NCBI GenBank assembly: GCA_000433335.1
Contig: HF996740.1
Coordinates: 7,275 to 16,489 of the forward strand
Direction of reading: 5' to 3'
DNA from: Clostridium sp. CAG:1219
GTDB lineage: Bacteria > Bacillota > Clostridia > TANB77 > CAG-465
Length of the DNA: 9,215 nucleotides
Shown: positions 1 through 8,300 of the stretch, piece after piece
How the letters are laid out: every line of letters begins with the position of its first letter
How positions within the stretch are numbered: position 1 is the first letter of the stretch
Program-made: the position numbers and the translations under genes
Notes under the pieces: model-generated
What the model was told of the DNA's origin: nothing
The model's input: the letters and a program-made list of their open reading frames with translations, nothing else
Databases searched by the model: none

Positions 1-198
1 AAATCCTCTTTTTGGAATTCTTCTATAAAGTGGTGTTTGTCCACCTTCAAAGCCTCTTCTGATGCTTCCACCAGTTCTAGCTTTTTGACCTTTATGTCCC
101 TTTCCAGAAGTTTTTCCAAGACCACTTCCTATTCCACGTCCTACTCTTGTTCTTGTTTTAGTAGCACCATATGCTGGACCTAAATCTTGAATATTCAT
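1..198 (-). CDS. rplO: 50S ribosomal protein L15, N-terminal part (cut by the window edge)
   Basis: L15 is an assembly protein of the large subunit that threads a long basic N-terminal extension through 23S rRNA. The first 66 residues are visible; the frame is open to the left edge, so about half of a usual ~146-residue L15 is missing. The visible part is diagnostic: [20 protein letters not shown] at about residues 19-38, then [20 protein letters not shown] at 47-66, the Gly/Lys/Arg-rich L15 signature. The ATG at 198 is preceded by an AGAGGGGAGG Shine-Dalgarno about 9 nt away, so the start is firm. The gene follows rpsE after only 27 nt, where rpmD would normally lie. secY usually comes next in spc operons, but it is outside this window. 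Confidence 0.97.
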   Translation of the reverse strand, partial: MNIQDLGPAYGATKTRTRVGRGIGSGLGKTSGKGHKGQKARTGGSIRRGFEGGQTPLYRRIPKRGF

Positions 199-225
199 CT
201 AAATTTGCCTCCCCTCTTTAAAAAA

Positions 226-714
226 TTATTTTAAAATTTCAGCAACTGTTTTACCTCTAAGTGCTGCCACTTGTTCTGGTGTTCTCATTGCTTTTAATGC
301 TTTAACTGTTGCGTATACAACATTTCTGCTATTACGAGAACCAAGTGTTTTTGCTGTTACATCTTTAACACCTGCAAGTTCTAGTACTGGACGTACTGCT
401 CCACCTGCAATAACACCTGTTCCTTCTGGTGCTGGCTTTAAAATTACTTTTGAAGCTCCAAAATTTGTTGTATACTCATGTGGTAAAGTTCCATTTACCA
501 AAGATATTTCAACTAAATTTTTCTTAGCTTCATCAGTAGCTTTTTTGATAGCTTCTGGAACTTCAGAAGATTTACCATTACCTACTCCGATTTTACCTTT
601 TCCATCACCAACAACTACTAGTACGCTAAATCTAAAAGTTCTTCCACCTTTAACAACTTTAGCTACTCTGCTTACATTAACAACTTTTTCTTTTAATTCT
701 TGTTTTTCAGCCAT
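226..714 (-). CDS. rpsE: 30S ribosomal protein S5
   Basis: S5 binds 16S rRNA near the decoding site and mRNA entry channel and contributes to translational accuracy. The 162-residue length is normal. The N-terminal double-stranded-RNA-binding-like domain includes the loop KGGRTFRF (22-29), the region where spectinomycin-resistance changes occur in other bacteria, followed by [20 protein letters not shown] from residue 36. The C-terminal domain has [18 protein letters not shown] and TLGSRNSRN. The ATG at 714 has an AAAAGGAG site upstream. The gene lies 20 nt after rplR. Downstream it is followed directly by rplO rather than by rpmD, which is the main oddity of this end of the operon. The stop is TAA. 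Confidence 0.98.
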   Translation of the reverse strand: MAEKQELKEKVVNVSRVAKVVKGGRTFRFSVLVVVGDGKGKIGVGNGKSSEVPEAIKKATDEAKKNLVEISLVNGTLPHEYTTNFGASKVILKPAPEGTGVIAGGAVRPVLELAGVKDVTAKTLGSRNSRNVVYATVKALKAMRTPEQVAALRGKTVAEILK

Positions 715-734
715 TTTTGGTTTCTCCTTTTCTA

Positions 735-1094
735 TTAAAATTCTAATCCAGCATTTCTTGCTGCATCTGCTACTGCTTTTACTTTTCCATGGTATAAATA
801 ACCATTTCTATCAAATACAACAGTTTTAATTTTCTTTTCAATTGCTCTTTTAGCAATTAAAGTACCAACTTCTGTTGCAGCTTCTATATTAGATGCTTTA
901 GTTTTAACTTCCTTATCAAGTGTAGATGCTTGAGCAAGTGTAACTTGAGCTTCATCATCTATTAATTGACAAGAAATGTTATTTAAGCTTCTAAATACGC
1001 AAAGTCTAGGTCTAGCAGCAGTTCCTTTTACGGTAGCTCTTACTCTTTTTTGTCTAGTTTCTCTAGATTCTTTTCTACTAATTTTATTTATCAT
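735..1094 (-). CDS. rplR: 50S ribosomal protein L18
   Basis: L18 binds 5S rRNA and helps dock it into the central protuberance of the 50S subunit, together with L5. The 119-residue protein has the usual form: a basic N-terminal tail rich in Arg and Lys (residues 4-30), the core [20 protein letters not shown], and the C-terminal motif [20 protein letters not shown] with the terminal ARNAGLEF. This ending is highly typical of bacterial L18. The ATG at 1094 is preceded by AAGGAGGAG at a normal distance. The gap to rplF is 22 nt and the stop is TAA. Nothing about length or composition is odd. Confidence 0.98.
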   Translation of the reverse strand: MINKISRKESRETRQKRVRATVKGTAARPRLCVFRSLNNISCQLIDDEAQVTLAQASTLDKEVKTKASNIEAATEVGTLIAKRAIEKKIKTVVFDRNGYLYHGKVKAVADAARNAGLEF

Positions 1095-1116
1095 GAGCTT
1101 TTCTCCTCCTTAAACC

Positions 1117-1653
1117 CTATTTCTTAGCGCCGGCTTTTCCTTCTTTTCTTCTTATTCTTTCACCAGCGTATTTGATACCTTTACCTTTATAAGGTTCTGG
1201 TCTCTTATAATTTCTAATATTTGTTGCCACTTGGCCAACTAATTGTTTATCTATACCTTTAACAACAATGTTATTTGGTGTAGGTACATCTATTGTTATA
1301 CCTTCTGGTTCTTCAACTTCAACTGGATGTGAAAAACCAATAGTTAACACTAATTTATTTCCTTGTTTTTGAGCTTTATATCCAATACCATTAATTTCTA
1401 GTGCTTTTTCAAAACCTTCTGTTACTCCTTTAACCATGTTAGCTACAAGAGTTCTAGTTAATCCATGAATATTTTTAACACTATCATCTTTTCTAGTTAC
1501 AACTATTTGATTTCCTTCTTGTTTAATAGTTACAACATCTAGAAAAGTTTCAGTTAAAGTACCTTTTGGTCCTTTTACAGTTACTGTAGAACCATCGATT
1601 TTAACCTCAACGCCTTGTGGAATCTCAATTGGATTTTTTCCTATTCTTGACAT
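1117..1653 (-). CDS. rplF: 50S ribosomal protein L6
   Basis: L6 is a two-domain protein at the base of the L7/L12 stalk; it contacts the sarcin-ricin loop region, where elongation factors bind. At 178 residues it is full length. It opens with [17 protein letters not shown], has the first-domain run VKGPKGTL, and ends with the L6 signature [11 protein letters not shown] (about 152-162) and a Lys/Arg-rich tail. Both halves of the duplicated fold are present. The ATG at 1653 follows AAGGAGGATAA. It lies 27 nt after rpsH. The stop is TAG. Confidence 0.98.
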   Translation of the reverse strand: MSRIGKNPIEIPQGVEVKIDGSTVTVKGPKGTLTETFLDVVTIKQEGNQIVVTRKDDSVKNIHGLTRTLVANMVKGVTEGFEKALEINGIGYKAQKQGNKLVLTIGFSHPVEVEEPEGITIDVPTPNNIVVKGIDKQLVGQVATNIRNYKRPEPYKGKGIKYAGERIRRKEGKAGAKK

Positions 1654-1680
1654 CTTAGTTTATCCTCCTTTTTTATAAAA

Positions 1681-2076
1681 TTACCAAACGTATGCTATAA
1701 CTTCTCCACCTACGTTTTGAGTTCTAGCTTTTTTATCTGTCATTATACCTTTTGAAGTAGATATGATAGCAATTCCTAGGCCATTTAAAACTCTTGGTAG
1801 TTCTTCAACATTTGCATATATTCTAAGACCTGGTTTACTAATTTTCTTCAAACCTTGTATTACTTTAGTTTTTCCATCATATTTTAATGTTAATCTAATT
1901 GTTTTAAAAGAATTTTCTTCTAATATATTAGCTGCCTCAATAAATCCTTCTTCAACTAATATTTCAGAGATTGCGTTCTTTTCTTTTGAATAAGGAACGT
2001 CAACTGTAGCTTTTCTTTGAGCATTTGCGTTTCTTATTCTAGTTAACATATCTGCAATTGGATCTGTTGTAATCAT
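1681..2076 (-). CDS. rpsH: 30S ribosomal protein S8
   Basis: S8 is a primary 16S rRNA binder of the small-subunit platform. In Escherichia coli it is also the autogenous repressor of the spc operon, acting near rplE. This 131-residue protein begins [19 protein letters not shown] and ends with the classic C-terminal motif [13 protein letters not shown] (106-118) followed by GGEVIAYVW. The terminal tryptophan is TGG followed by TAA, which helps confirm the standard code. The ATG at 2076 follows AAGGAGGAAAA. It lies 22 nt after rpsN. I saw no obvious S8-binding helix mimic in the short gaps around rplX-rplE, so regulation by S8 is not shown here. Confidence 0.98.
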   Translation of the reverse strand: MITTDPIADMLTRIRNANAQRKATVDVPYSKEKNAISEILVEEGFIEAANILEENSFKTIRLTLKYDGKTKVIQGLKKISKPGLRIYANVEELPRVLNGLGIAIISTSKGIMTDKKARTQNVGGEVIAYVW

Positions 2077-2098
2077 TCACTTTTCCTCCTTTTTTTAA

Positions 2099-2284
2099 TT
2101 ACCAGCTTGCTTTTTTAACTCCTGGTATTTCGCCTTGATATGCTAATTTTCTGAAGCATAGACGACAAATTCCATATTTTCTCATGTAAGAATGTGGTCT
2201 TCCACATATTTTACATCTATTGTAATATCTTGTGCTAAATTTTGGATCTCTTTTTTGTTTAGCAATCATAGATTTCTTTGCCAT
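2099..2284 (-). CDS. rpsN: 30S ribosomal protein S14, zinc-binding short form
   Basis: S14 sits in the head of the 30S subunit and assembles late, with S3 and S10. This is the short, zinc-containing paralogue type: 61 residues with C24-X2-C27 and C40-X2-C43 framing the motif [20 protein letters not shown]. The zinc-free form is about 89-101 residues and lacks these cysteines, so the type is clear. The C-terminus [16 protein letters not shown] is standard for this family. The ATG at 2284 has AAGGAGGATT upstream, which overlaps the rplE stop region (gap 14 nt). Zinc-free S14 copies are often kept elsewhere in Bacillota genomes under zinc control; that cannot be judged here. Confidence 0.98.
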   Translation of the reverse strand: MAKKSMIAKQKRDPKFSTRYYNRCKICGRPHSYMRKYGICRLCFRKLAYQGEIPGVKKASW

Positions 2285-2298
2285 ACGTATAATCCTCC

Positions 2299-2838
2299 TT
2301 AATTTTGCTCGAATGGTAAGCCAAGCATTTCAAGTAATGCTTTTGCTTCTGCATCTGTTTTAGCAGTTGTTACAAATATAACATCCATTCCTCTTGTTTT
2401 GTCTATTTTATCATATTCAATTTCTGGGAAAATCATTTGTTCTTTTACTCCCATTGAATAGTTTCCACGTCCATCAAAAGATTTTGGATTAACTCCTTTA
2501 AAATCTCTTACACGTGGTAGTGCTACATTAAAGAATTTTGTAGCGAAATCATACATTTTGTCTGATCTTAATGTTACTTTGCATCCAAGATTCATACCTT
2601 CTCTTACTTTAAAAGCAGCAATTGATTTTTTTGCTTTTGTAACTATTGGTTTTTGTCCTGTTATTAAAGTTAAATCTGCCATAGCAGCATCTAATGCTTT
2701 AGAGCTTTCTTTAACATCAGAAACACCCATGTTGATAACGATTTTTTCTAATTTTGGAACTTGCATAACTGATTTATAATTAAATTTTTTCATTAATGCA
2801 GGTACAATTTCACTCTTATATTTTTCTTTAAGGTTCAT
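2299..2838 (-). CDS. rplE: 50S ribosomal protein L5
   Basis: L5 binds 5S rRNA and forms part of the central protuberance, touching the P-site tRNA and S13. Its 179-residue length is typical. Recognisable segments are [12 protein letters not shown] (30-41), [20 protein letters not shown] (61-80) followed by [17 protein letters not shown] (108-117), and [20 protein letters not shown] (120-139). The C-terminus has [19 protein letters not shown]. The ATG at 2838 is preceded by TAAGGAGGGG, in which the rplX stop codon is part of the ribosome-site stretch. The 14-nt gap makes translational coupling to rplX likely. Confidence 0.98.
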   Translation of the reverse strand: MNLKEKYKSEIVPALMKKFNYKSVMQVPKLEKIVINMGVSDVKESSKALDAAMADLTLITGQKPIVTKAKKSIAAFKVREGMNLGCKVTLRSDKMYDFATKFFNVALPRVRDFKGVNPKSFDGRGNYSMGVKEQMIFPEIEYDKIDKTRGMDVIFVTTAKTDAEAKALLEMLGLPFEQN

Positions 2839-2852
2839 CTATTTTCCCCTCC

Positions 2853-3173
2853 TTACTTAATTTCTTGACATTTTTTACAAAATCTTACTTTTGTTCCGTC
2901 TTCTTGAATTTTAATTCCTAGTTTTACACCTTTTCCACATTTATCGCAGAAATATGCAACTTTACATGCATATATAGGTGCTTCAGATTTTATTATTCCT
3001 GATTCTTGACCTTGTTTTCTAGCTTTAGCATGTCTTGTTCTGATATTTATACCTTTTACAAGAACTTTGCCTGACTTACGATCGATTTTTAATATCTCGC
3101 CTTTTTTTCCTTTTTCAGAACCATTTTCAACTATTACTGTATCGCCTTTTTTTAATTTCATTTTTGTTATCAC
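2853..3173 (-). CDS. rplX: 50S ribosomal protein L24 with C-terminal zinc ribbon; GTG start
   Basis: L24 is one of the two initiators of 50S assembly and carries a KOW domain. The N-terminal KKGDTVIVENGSEKGKKGEI is the KOW motif; VLVKGINIRTRHAKA follows. The C-terminal region holds C76-X2-C79 and C99-X2-C102, a four-cysteine zinc ribbon also seen in many clostridial L24 proteins but absent from those of bacilli and enterobacteria. An in-frame ATG lies at 3161, but the only plausible Shine-Dalgarno, GGGGGTG, lies 7 nt before the GTG at 3173 and 19 nt before that ATG. I therefore chose GTG, giving 106 residues and MITKMKLKKGD as the N-terminus. The stop is TAA. Confidence 0.95.
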   Translation of the reverse strand: MITKMKLKKGDTVIVENGSEKGKKGEILKIDRKSGKVLVKGINIRTRHAKARKQGQESGIIKSEAPIYACKVAYFCDKCGKGVKLGIKIQEDGTKVRFCKKCQEIK

Positions 3174-3191
3174 TTTAATTCACCCCCGCGT

Positions 3192-3560
3192 TTATAATAC
3201 TTCTGGAGCAAGTGAAATGATTTTCATATAATCTTTTTCTCTCAATTCTCTTGCTACTGGCCCAAAAATACGAGTTCCTCTTGGAGTTTTATCATCTTTA
3301 ATAATAACTGCTGCATTTTCATCAAATCTAATATAAGAACCATCATCACGTCTTAATCCTCTTGATGATCTTACAATAACAGCTTTTACAACTTCACCTT
3401 TTTTTACAACTCCACCAGGTGTAGCTTTTTTAACTGAAGCAACTATTACATCACCAATATTGCCCCATTTTCTATGGTGTCCGCCCATAACTCTGATACA
3501 CATTAATTCTTTTGCACCAGTGTTATCAGCAACTTTTAACAATGTTTGTTGTTGTATCAT
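3192..3560 (-). CDS. rplN: 50S ribosomal protein L14
   Basis: L14 lies on the interface side of the 50S subunit, forms intersubunit bridges to 16S rRNA, and is the docking site for the silencing factor RsfS in other bacteria. The 122 residues match the family length exactly. Key segments are [17 protein letters not shown] at the start, [16 protein letters not shown] (24-39), [11 protein letters not shown] (55-65) and the C-terminal signature [14 protein letters not shown] (94-107). The ATG at 3560 has GAGAGGAGG upstream. In enterobacteria the spc operon starts here with its own promoter. Here the gap to rpsQ is only 26 nt, filled mostly by the SD, so the S10 and spc blocks appear continuous. 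Confidence 0.98.
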   Translation of the reverse strand: MIQQQTLLKVADNTGAKELMCIRVMGGHHRKWGNIGDVIVASVKKATPGGVVKKGEVVKAVIVRSSRGLRRDDGSYIRFDENAAVIIKDDKTPRGTRIFGPVARELREKDYMKIISLAPEVL

Positions 3561-3586
3561 GGATTAGTCCTCCTCTCAAATTTTAA

Positions 3587-3844
3587 CTATTTAACTTTTT
3601 CCACAATTCTAACTAATCTGTATCTCTTGTCACGACTTAGTGGTCTAGTTTCCATTATTTCTACTGTATCGCCTATATCGCATTCGTTATTTTCATCATG
3701 TGCTTTAACTCTTAGAGTTCTGTTTACGATTTTTCCATAAAGTGGATCTTTAACTTTTGTATCTATTCTAACTACAATTGTTTTATCCATTTTATTACTT
3801 GCAACTTTACCAATTTTAGTTTTTCTTAAATTTCTTTCTTCCAT
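3587..3844 (-). CDS. rpsQ: 30S ribosomal protein S17
   Basis: S17 is a primary 16S rRNA binder with an OB fold, important early in 30S assembly. The 85-residue product contains [20 protein letters not shown] (8-27) and the signature [13 protein letters not shown] (58-70), ending [13 protein letters not shown]. The start is set at the ATG at 3844, where AAAGGAGG lies 8 nt upstream. A longer frame opening with GTG at 3865 would add seven residues, but that GTG sits just ahead of the Shine-Dalgarno itself and has no site of its own. With the ATG start, the gap from rpmC is 20 nt. The stop is TAG. Confidence 0.97.
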   Translation of the reverse strand: MEERNLRKTKIGKVASNKMDKTIVVRIDTKVKDPLYGKIVNRTLRVKAHDENNECDIGDTVEIMETRPLSRDKRYRLVRIVEKVK

Positions 3845-3864
3845 AACTTTTGCCTCCTTTACCA

Positions 3865-4065
3865 CTAATTATTACTCTTCTTTGTTATAACTGTATTTAC
3901 TCTTGCTATATTTTTCTTAACTAGAGTAATTTTCTTAGGGTTGTCAAGACCATTTAGAGCATGTGAAAATCTTAATTTAAATAATTCTTTTTTAAGTTCT
4001 TTTAATTCTTTTTGTAATTCTTCCATTGTCATTGCTTCATATTCTTTTATTTTACTAGACTTCAT
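3865..4065 (-). CDS. rpmC: 50S ribosomal protein L29
   Basis: L29 is a small two-helix protein near the exit of the peptide tunnel, beside L23, where nascent-chain factors dock. The product is 66 residues, mostly helical and highly charged: [20 protein letters not shown], then [19 protein letters not shown], the standard L29 pattern. The chosen start is the ATG at 4065, because AAGGAGGGG lies about 9-11 nt upstream. A further in-frame ATG at 4092 would add nine residues (MQKKEGKLK) but lies upstream of that site. With the 4065 start, the gene overlaps the end of rplP by 11 nt in another frame, which implies translational coupling. The stop is TAG. Confidence 0.95.
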   Translation of the reverse strand: MKSSKIKEYEAMTMEELQKELKELKKELFKLRFSHALNGLDNPKKITLVKKNIARVNTVITKKSNN

Positions 4066-4486
4066 CTTGAGCTTCCCCTCCTTCTTTTGCAATCATTTTA
4101 CATTTTACAGGAAGTTTATGCATTGCTTTTCTTAAAGCTTCACGACTTGTAGCTTCATTTAATCCAGCAATTTCAAATAAAACTCTTCCTGGTTTTACAA
4201 CAGCTACGAAATACTCTGGATTTCCTTTACCAGAACCCATACGTGTTTCAGCTGGTTTTTTAGTTATTGGTTTATCTGGAAATATTTTAATCCAAACTTT
4301 ACCAACTTTTTTAGTATATCTAGATAAAGTTACACGAACTGACTCGATTTGGTTAGCTGTTATCCAGCAAGCTTCTTGAGCTTGTATACCATATTCTCCA
4401 TCAGTAACTTTATTACCACGCATAGCTCTACCCTTCATGTTACCTTTTTGTACTTTTCTAAATTTTGTTCTTTTTGGTGACAACAT
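4055..4486 (-). CDS. rplP: 50S ribosomal protein L16
   Basis: L16 organises the A-site and peptidyl-transferase surroundings of the 50S subunit and is added late in assembly. The 143-residue protein opens [20 protein letters not shown], has [13 protein letters not shown] (37-49), and carries [20 protein letters not shown] from residue 81. That Arg-Met-Gly segment corresponds to the arginine hydroxylated in E. coli L16. The ATG at 4486 lies only 2 nt after the rpsC TAG, and its AAGGAGGTAA site is inside the rpsC coding end, so the two should be coupled. The 3' end overlaps rpmC by 11 nt. The C-terminus has a short acidic tail, EGGEAQDEV. Confidence 0.98.
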   Translation of the reverse strand: MLSPKRTKFRKVQKGNMKGRAMRGNKVTDGEYGIQAQEACWITANQIESVRVTLSRYTKKVGKVWIKIFPDKPITKKPAETRMGSGKGNPEYFVAVVKPGRVLFEIAGLNEATSREALRKAMHKLPVKCKMIAKEGGEAQDEV

Positions 4487-4488
4487 TA

Positions 4489-5145
4489 CTAGTTACCTCC
4501 TTTTTCTTGTTTTTTTGCTGGAAGTACTTCTCCTTTATATATCCAAACTTTTACTCCGATTTTACCATATGTAGTATCTGCTTCTGCAAAACCATAATCG
4601 ATATCTGCTCTTAAAGTTTGAAGTGGAATTGTTCCTTCTGCATAGTGTTCACATCTTGCAATTTCAGCACCACCAAGTCTACCTGATACAGCAGTTTTGA
4701 TTCCAAGTGCTCCTGCTTTCATAGCTTTTTGCATTGCTTGTTTCATAGCTTTTCTAAAAGAAATTCTTTTTTCAAGTTGTGTAGCAATGTTTTCTGCAAC
4801 TAAAGTTGCTGCAAGATCTACATCTTTTACTTCAATTATATTTAAAGATAATTCTCTACCTATTTCTTTAGATGCTTTAGCTCTTAGTTCATCTATAGCA
4901 GCTCCACCTTTACCTATTATCATTCCAGGTTTAGCTGTATAAATATCAACTTTAACTGTTTCACCTTTTCTTTGAATATCTAACTTATATATTCCAGATG
5001 GTTTTAGTAAGTTTTTAAGATATTCACGAATTTTATAATCTTCTACTAAGTTTTTAGAAAAATCTTTTTTATTGGCATACCAAGTTGATGACCAATCTTT
5101 GATTATTCCAACTCTAAGTCCGTGTGGACTAACTTTTTGACCCAT
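4489..5145 (-). CDS. rpsC: 30S ribosomal protein S3
   Basis: S3 lies in the 30S head and, with S4 and S5, lines the mRNA entry tunnel, which has helicase activity. The 218 residues include the N-terminal [20 protein letters not shown], a type II KH domain with the GXXG signature GMIIGKGG (74-81), and the C-terminal domain with [11 protein letters not shown] and [20 protein letters not shown]. The ATG at 5145 has GGGAGGTAAG upstream, which begins at the rplV stop (gap 16 nt). The last codons (KQEKGGN) also encode the ribosome-binding site of rplP. The stop is TAG. Confidence 0.98.
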   Translation of the reverse strand: MGQKVSPHGLRVGIIKDWSSTWYANKKDFSKNLVEDYKIREYLKNLLKPSGIYKLDIQRKGETVKVDIYTAKPGMIIGKGGAAIDELRAKASKEIGRELSLNIIEVKDVDLAATLVAENIATQLEKRISFRKAMKQAMQKAMKAGALGIKTAVSGRLGGAEIARCEHYAEGTIPLQTLRADIDYGFAEADTTYGKIGVKVWIYKGEVLPAKKQEKGGN

Positions 5146-5161
5146 GTTAAACTTACCTCCC

Positions 5162-5497
5162 TTATGCTTGTTCTTTTAAAACAACAACTATATGACTTGT
5201 TCTTTTTCTTATTCTATTTGCTCTTCCTTGTGTTGCTGCTCTAATTCTTTTCATTGTTGGTCCTTGGTTAGCATAGATTTCTGCTATATATAATTTTGTT
5301 TCATCCATTTTATTGTTATTTACTGCATTAGCTATAGCTGATTTTACTAATTTTTGAACCATAGGAGCTGCTGCTTTATTGGTATATCTTAAAATTGCAA
5401 CAGCTTCGTCTGCTTTTTTTCCTCTAATAGTATCAATAACTATTTTTACTTTTCTGCTAGATATTCTAGCATTACGTAATTCTGCTCTTGCTTCCAT
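5162..5497 (-). CDS. rplV: 50S ribosomal protein L22
   Basis: L22 has a globular surface domain near the tunnel exit and a long beta-hairpin reaching the tunnel constriction, where changes can give macrolide resistance. The 111-residue protein starts [20 protein letters not shown], has the helical core with [18 protein letters not shown], and the hairpin [20 protein letters not shown] (79-98) followed by RTSHIVVVL. The hairpin looks intact, with no insertion or deletion. The ATG at 5497 has AAGGAGGAG upstream. It lies 22 nt after rpsS. The stop is TAA. Confidence 0.98.
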   Translation of the reverse strand: MEARAELRNARISSRKVKIVIDTIRGKKADEAVAILRYTNKAAAPMVQKLVKSAIANAVNNNKMDETKLYIAEIYANQGPTMKRIRAATQGRANRIRKRTSHIVVVLKEQA

Positions 5498-5519
5498 TTC
5501 AAAGCTCCTCCTTTATTTA

Positions 5520-5798
5520 CTATTTTACTGTTGATTTTTTATCCCCTGAATGTCCTTTAAAAAGTCTTGTAGGAGCAAATTCACCTAATTTGTGTCCTAC
5601 CATTTCCTCTACTACATAAACTGGTACATGTTTTCTACCATCATGTACTGCTATTGTATGACCAATCATTTGAGGATATATTGTAGATGATCTTGACCAA
5701 GTTTTTATTGCTTCTTTTTTGTTTTCTGCATTCATTTTTTCAACTCTTGCAAGTAATCTTTCGTCGCAATATGGTCCTTTTTTAAGCGATCTTGACAT
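5520..5798 (-). CDS. rpsS: 30S ribosomal protein S19
   Basis: S19 sits at the top of the 30S head next to S13 and takes part in the intersubunit contact with the 5S rRNA/L5 region. The 92-residue protein has the standard start [19 protein letters not shown], the middle [20 protein letters not shown] (31-50), [11 protein letters not shown], and the signature [11 protein letters not shown] (68-78), followed by [10 protein letters not shown]. The ATG at 5798 follows ATGGAGGGAT, 14 nt after the rplB stop. Length and motifs are all typical. The stop is TAG. Confidence 0.98.
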   Translation of the reverse strand: MSRSLKKGPYCDERLLARVEKMNAENKKEAIKTWSRSSTIYPQMIGHTIAVHDGRKHVPVYVVEEMVGHKLGEFAPTRLFKGHSGDKKSTVK

Positions 5799-5812
5799 AT
5801 TCTATCCCTCCA

Positions 5813-6646
5813 TTACTTATTATTTCTTCTTTTAACAATGAATTTGTCTGTTCTGTGATTTTTATTTCTTGTTTTGTAACCAAGTGCTGGTTTACCCCAA
5901 GGAGTAAGTGGTCCTGCGTGTCCAACTGGTGCTCTACCTTCACCACCACCATGTGGGTGATCGCAAGGGTTCATTACAGAACCTCTAACAGATGGACGAA
6001 TTCCCATGTTTCTTGTTCTTCCAGCTTTACCTAATGATACATTTTCATGATCTAGGTTACCTACTTGACCAATACATGCTCTACAATCAGTAAGAATAAG
6101 TCTCATTTCTCCTGATGGCATTCTAACATGTGCATATTTTCCTTCTTTTGCCATAAGTTGTGCTGACATACCTGCGCTTCTTACAAGTTGTGCACCTTTT
6201 CCTTTATGCAATTCGATATTATATATCATAGTACCAACTGGTATTGAAGATATTGGTAAACAGTTACCAGGTTTAATATCTGCTTTTTCAGAAGCTATTA
6301 CTTTATCACCATCTTTTAGACCAAGTGGAGCAATTATATAAGCTTTTGTTTTATCTTCATATTCAATTAAAGCAATATTTGCTGTTCTGTTTGGATCGTA
6401 TTCGATACCTATTACAGTAGCTTCCATGTCTACTTTATTTCTTTTAAAATCTATTACTCTATATTTTCTTCTAGATCCACCACCTTGATGACGAACTGTG
6501 ATTTTACCTTGATTATTTCTACCAGCATTTTTACTTAAAGATTTAAGTAAGCTTCTTTCTGGAGATTTTTTTGTAATTTCGTCGTTAGTCAACATAGTTG
6601 TGTTTCTAAGTGATGGAGTAACAGGTTTAAATGATTTTATTCCCAT
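5813..6646 (-). CDS. rplB: 50S ribosomal protein L2
   Basis: L2 is one of the most conserved large-subunit proteins; it is needed for subunit joining and lies close to the peptidyl-transferase centre. The 277 residues include an OB-like domain with [20 protein letters not shown] (42-61), an SH3-like domain with [20 protein letters not shown], and the conserved C-terminal loop [10 protein letters not shown], with its histidines at 230 and 232, then [12 protein letters not shown]. All the expected family blocks are present. The ATG at 6646 has AGGAGGGAATT upstream, 16 nt after rplW. The stop is TAA. Confidence 0.99.
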   Translation of the reverse strand: MGIKSFKPVTPSLRNTTMLTNDEITKKSPERSLLKSLSKNAGRNNQGKITVRHQGGGSRRKYRVIDFKRNKVDMEATVIGIEYDPNRTANIALIEYEDKTKAYIIAPLGLKDGDKVIASEKADIKPGNCLPISSIPVGTMIYNIELHKGKGAQLVRSAGMSAQLMAKEGKYAHVRMPSGEMRLILTDCRACIGQVGNLDHENVSLGKAGRTRNMGIRPSVRGSVMNPCDHPHGGGEGRAPVGHAGPLTPWGKPALGYKTRNKNHRTDKFIVKRRNNK

Positions 6647-6662
6647 TTTAATTCCCTCCTAG

Positions 6663-7028
6663 TTAGTTAGCACTTCCAAAAGCTGAACTGATTTCTTCAA
6701 TTTCAGTTTTGTATTTTTTGCTAGATTTAGTAGATTTTCCACCTTTTGTTAAATATTTTTCATCTGCTGGATTTGTATCAATAAATACAATTGCTTTTTT
6801 CCAAGCAGAAGTTAATCCTTGGTGTACTCCTACTCTTTTTGATTTACCATCGTAATTTAATGTATTAACTTTTAATACTTTTACTGAAAATAATTCTTCA
6901 ACTGCGTTTTTGATGTCTATTTTTGTAGCATCTTTTGCAACTTTAAAAGTATATTTTCCAGTTGCAACATCTGCATATGTTTTTTCTGTCATTATAGGTT
7001 TTATTATAACATCTTCTGCGTTTCTCAT
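6663..7028 (-). CDS. rplW: 50S ribosomal protein L23 with C-terminal extension
   Basis: L23 forms part of the tunnel exit and is the docking site for trigger factor and the signal recognition particle. The core is normal: DVIIKPIMTEKTYAD (6-20), GKYTFKVAKDATKIDIKNAV (24-43), FSVKVLKVNTLNYDGKSKR (47-65) and SAWKKAIV (74-81). Many bacterial L23 proteins stop at about 95-100 residues. This one has 121, with a lysine/serine-rich tail (TKGGKSTKSSKKYKTEIEE). Tails containing KKYKTSIEE-like motifs are known in some clostridial L23 proteins. The ATG at 7028 is 1 nt past the rplD stop, and its GAGGAGGTG site is inside rplD, so coupling is very likely. Confidence 0.96.
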   Translation of the reverse strand: MRNAEDVIIKPIMTEKTYADVATGKYTFKVAKDATKIDIKNAVEELFSVKVLKVNTLNYDGKSKRVGVHQGLTSAWKKAIVFIDTNPADEKYLTKGGKSTKSSKKYKTEIEEISSAFGSAN

Positions 7029-7029
7029 A

Positions 7030-7650
7030 TTATGCGTACACCTCCTCTAAAGCTTTTATAGCATCAACAGTTACTATTAATTTATTGTATTTTAATAAAT
7101 CATATATATTCATTGTTGATACAAGTGTTGTTTTTACTTTTTCAATGTTTCTTGCTGAAGCTTGAACATTTACATCACTTTTTGCAAGCATTATTAATGC
7201 ATTATTTGCATTTAGGTTATTTAAAATATTAACCATATTTTTTGTCTTTATTTCTTTTAATTCGATATTGTCAACTACAATAAGATTTCCTTCTTGTAAT
7301 TTAGAAGTTAAAACTGACTTGAATGCAAGTTGTTTCATTTTCTTATTTATTGAATATCTGTAAGATCTTGGTTTTGGTCCAAGAGCTATACCACCCTTAA
7401 TCCATTGTGTAGCTCTTATAGAGCCTTGTCTTGCTCTTCCTGTTCCTTTTTGTTTCCAAGGTTTTCTTCCACCACCAGATACTTCTGATCTAGTTTTTGT
7501 AGATTGTGTTCCTTGTCTTTGATTAGCTAAGAAATTAACTAAAGCTGCATGAACCGCAATTTCATTAATTTCTACTCCAAAGATTGATTCTGTAAGTTCT
7601 ATATCATTAACTTTTTTACCTTCACTATTTAATACGTCTACTTTTAGCAT
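7030..7650 (-). CDS. rplD: 50S ribosomal protein L4
   Basis: L4 binds domain I of 23S rRNA and reaches into the peptide tunnel with a long loop. In E. coli it also represses its own S10 operon. The 206-residue protein has the extended tunnel loop at about 45-96, with the conserved RKPWKQKGTGRARQG (62-76) and GGIALGPKPRSY (86-97). The globular part continues with ESIFGVEIN near the N-terminus and LLKYNKLIVTVDA near the end. The ATG at 7650 follows GGGAGGAGG, 23 nt after rplC. The final codons, for EEVYA, double as the rplW ribosome site. L4 is a reasonable candidate ligand for the leader elements described here, but the sequence alone does not prove it. Confidence 0.98.
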   Translation of the reverse strand: MLKVDVLNSEGKKVNDIELTESIFGVEINEIAVHAALVNFLANQRQGTQSTKTRSEVSGGGRKPWKQKGTGRARQGSIRATQWIKGGIALGPKPRSYRYSINKKMKQLAFKSVLTSKLQEGNLIVVDNIELKEIKTKNMVNILNNLNANNALIMLAKSDVNVQASARNIEKVKTTLVSTMNIYDLLKYNKLIVTVDAIKALEEVYA

Positions 7651-7673
7651 CTATTTTTCCTCCTCCCTTTACT

Positions 7674-8300
7674 CTATTTTACTGTTTCTCTAACTTTTAC
7701 AATTGTGCCTTTAGCTCCAGGAACTGATCCTTTTACTAAAATTACATTTTTATCTGTATCTACTTTAACAACATCTAGGTTAAGTATTGTTGAAGTTTCA
7801 CTTCCCATATGTCCTGGTAAGTTTTTACCTTTGAATACTCTACCTGGAGTAGATGTTGGTCCCATAGAACCTGGTCTTCTATGATACATTGAACCATGTC
7901 CCATTGGTCCTATATGTTGTCCATGTCTTTTAATACATCCTTGGAATCCTTTTCCTTTTGATGTTCCTTGAATATCAACTCTATCTTCTGTAGTGAATGT
8001 ATCTACAGTGATTTTGCTTCCGATTTCATATTCATCAACATTTTCAACTCTAATTTCTCTTAAATATCTTTGTACTTCTGTACCAGCTTTTGCAAATACT
8101 CCCTTTTGTGGTTTGTTTGCATTTTTTTCTTTGATTTCTCCGAATCCAACTACTATAGCATTGTATCCTTCTTTGTCAGCAGTTTTTTTACCAACTACTG
8201 TTAAAGGTTTTACTTCAATAGCAGTTACTGGAATAGCTTTTCCTTCTTCAGAAAAGATTTGAGTCATTCCAACTTTTTTTCCGTAAACTTCTTTTACCAT
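7674..8300 (-). CDS. rplC: 50S ribosomal protein L3
   Basis: L3 is an early-assembling protein near the entrance to the peptidyl-transferase centre. The 208 residues start MVKEVYGKKVGMTQIFSEEG and carry the long central extension KGKGFQGCIKRHGQHIGPMG (115-134), then YHRRPGSMGPTSTPGRVFKG (139-158) and LPGHMG (161-166). H164 occupies the position of the glutamine that is methylated in E. coli L3, so that modification is not expected. The ATG at 8300 has TTGGAGGGAATT upstream. Unlike every other gene here, it is separated from the gene before it (rpsJ) by a long gap, 131 nt, containing a structured element. The stop is TAG. Confidence 0.98.
   Translation of the reverse strand: MVKEVYGKKVGMTQIFSEEGKAIPVTAIEVKPLTVVGKKTADKEGYNAIVVGFGEIKEKNANKPQKGVFAKAGTEVQRYLREIRVENVDEYEIGSKITVDTFTTEDRVDIQGTSKGKGFQGCIKRHGQHIGPMGHGSMYHRRPGSMGPTSTPGRVFKGKNLPGHMGSETSTILNLDVVKVDTDKNVILVKGSVPGAKGTIVKVRETVK

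Noticed and set aside
3561..3586. Separate promoter or terminator at the S10/spc boundary
   Set aside because: The gap is only 26 nt and is mostly the rplN ribosome site; there is no hairpin with a T-run.
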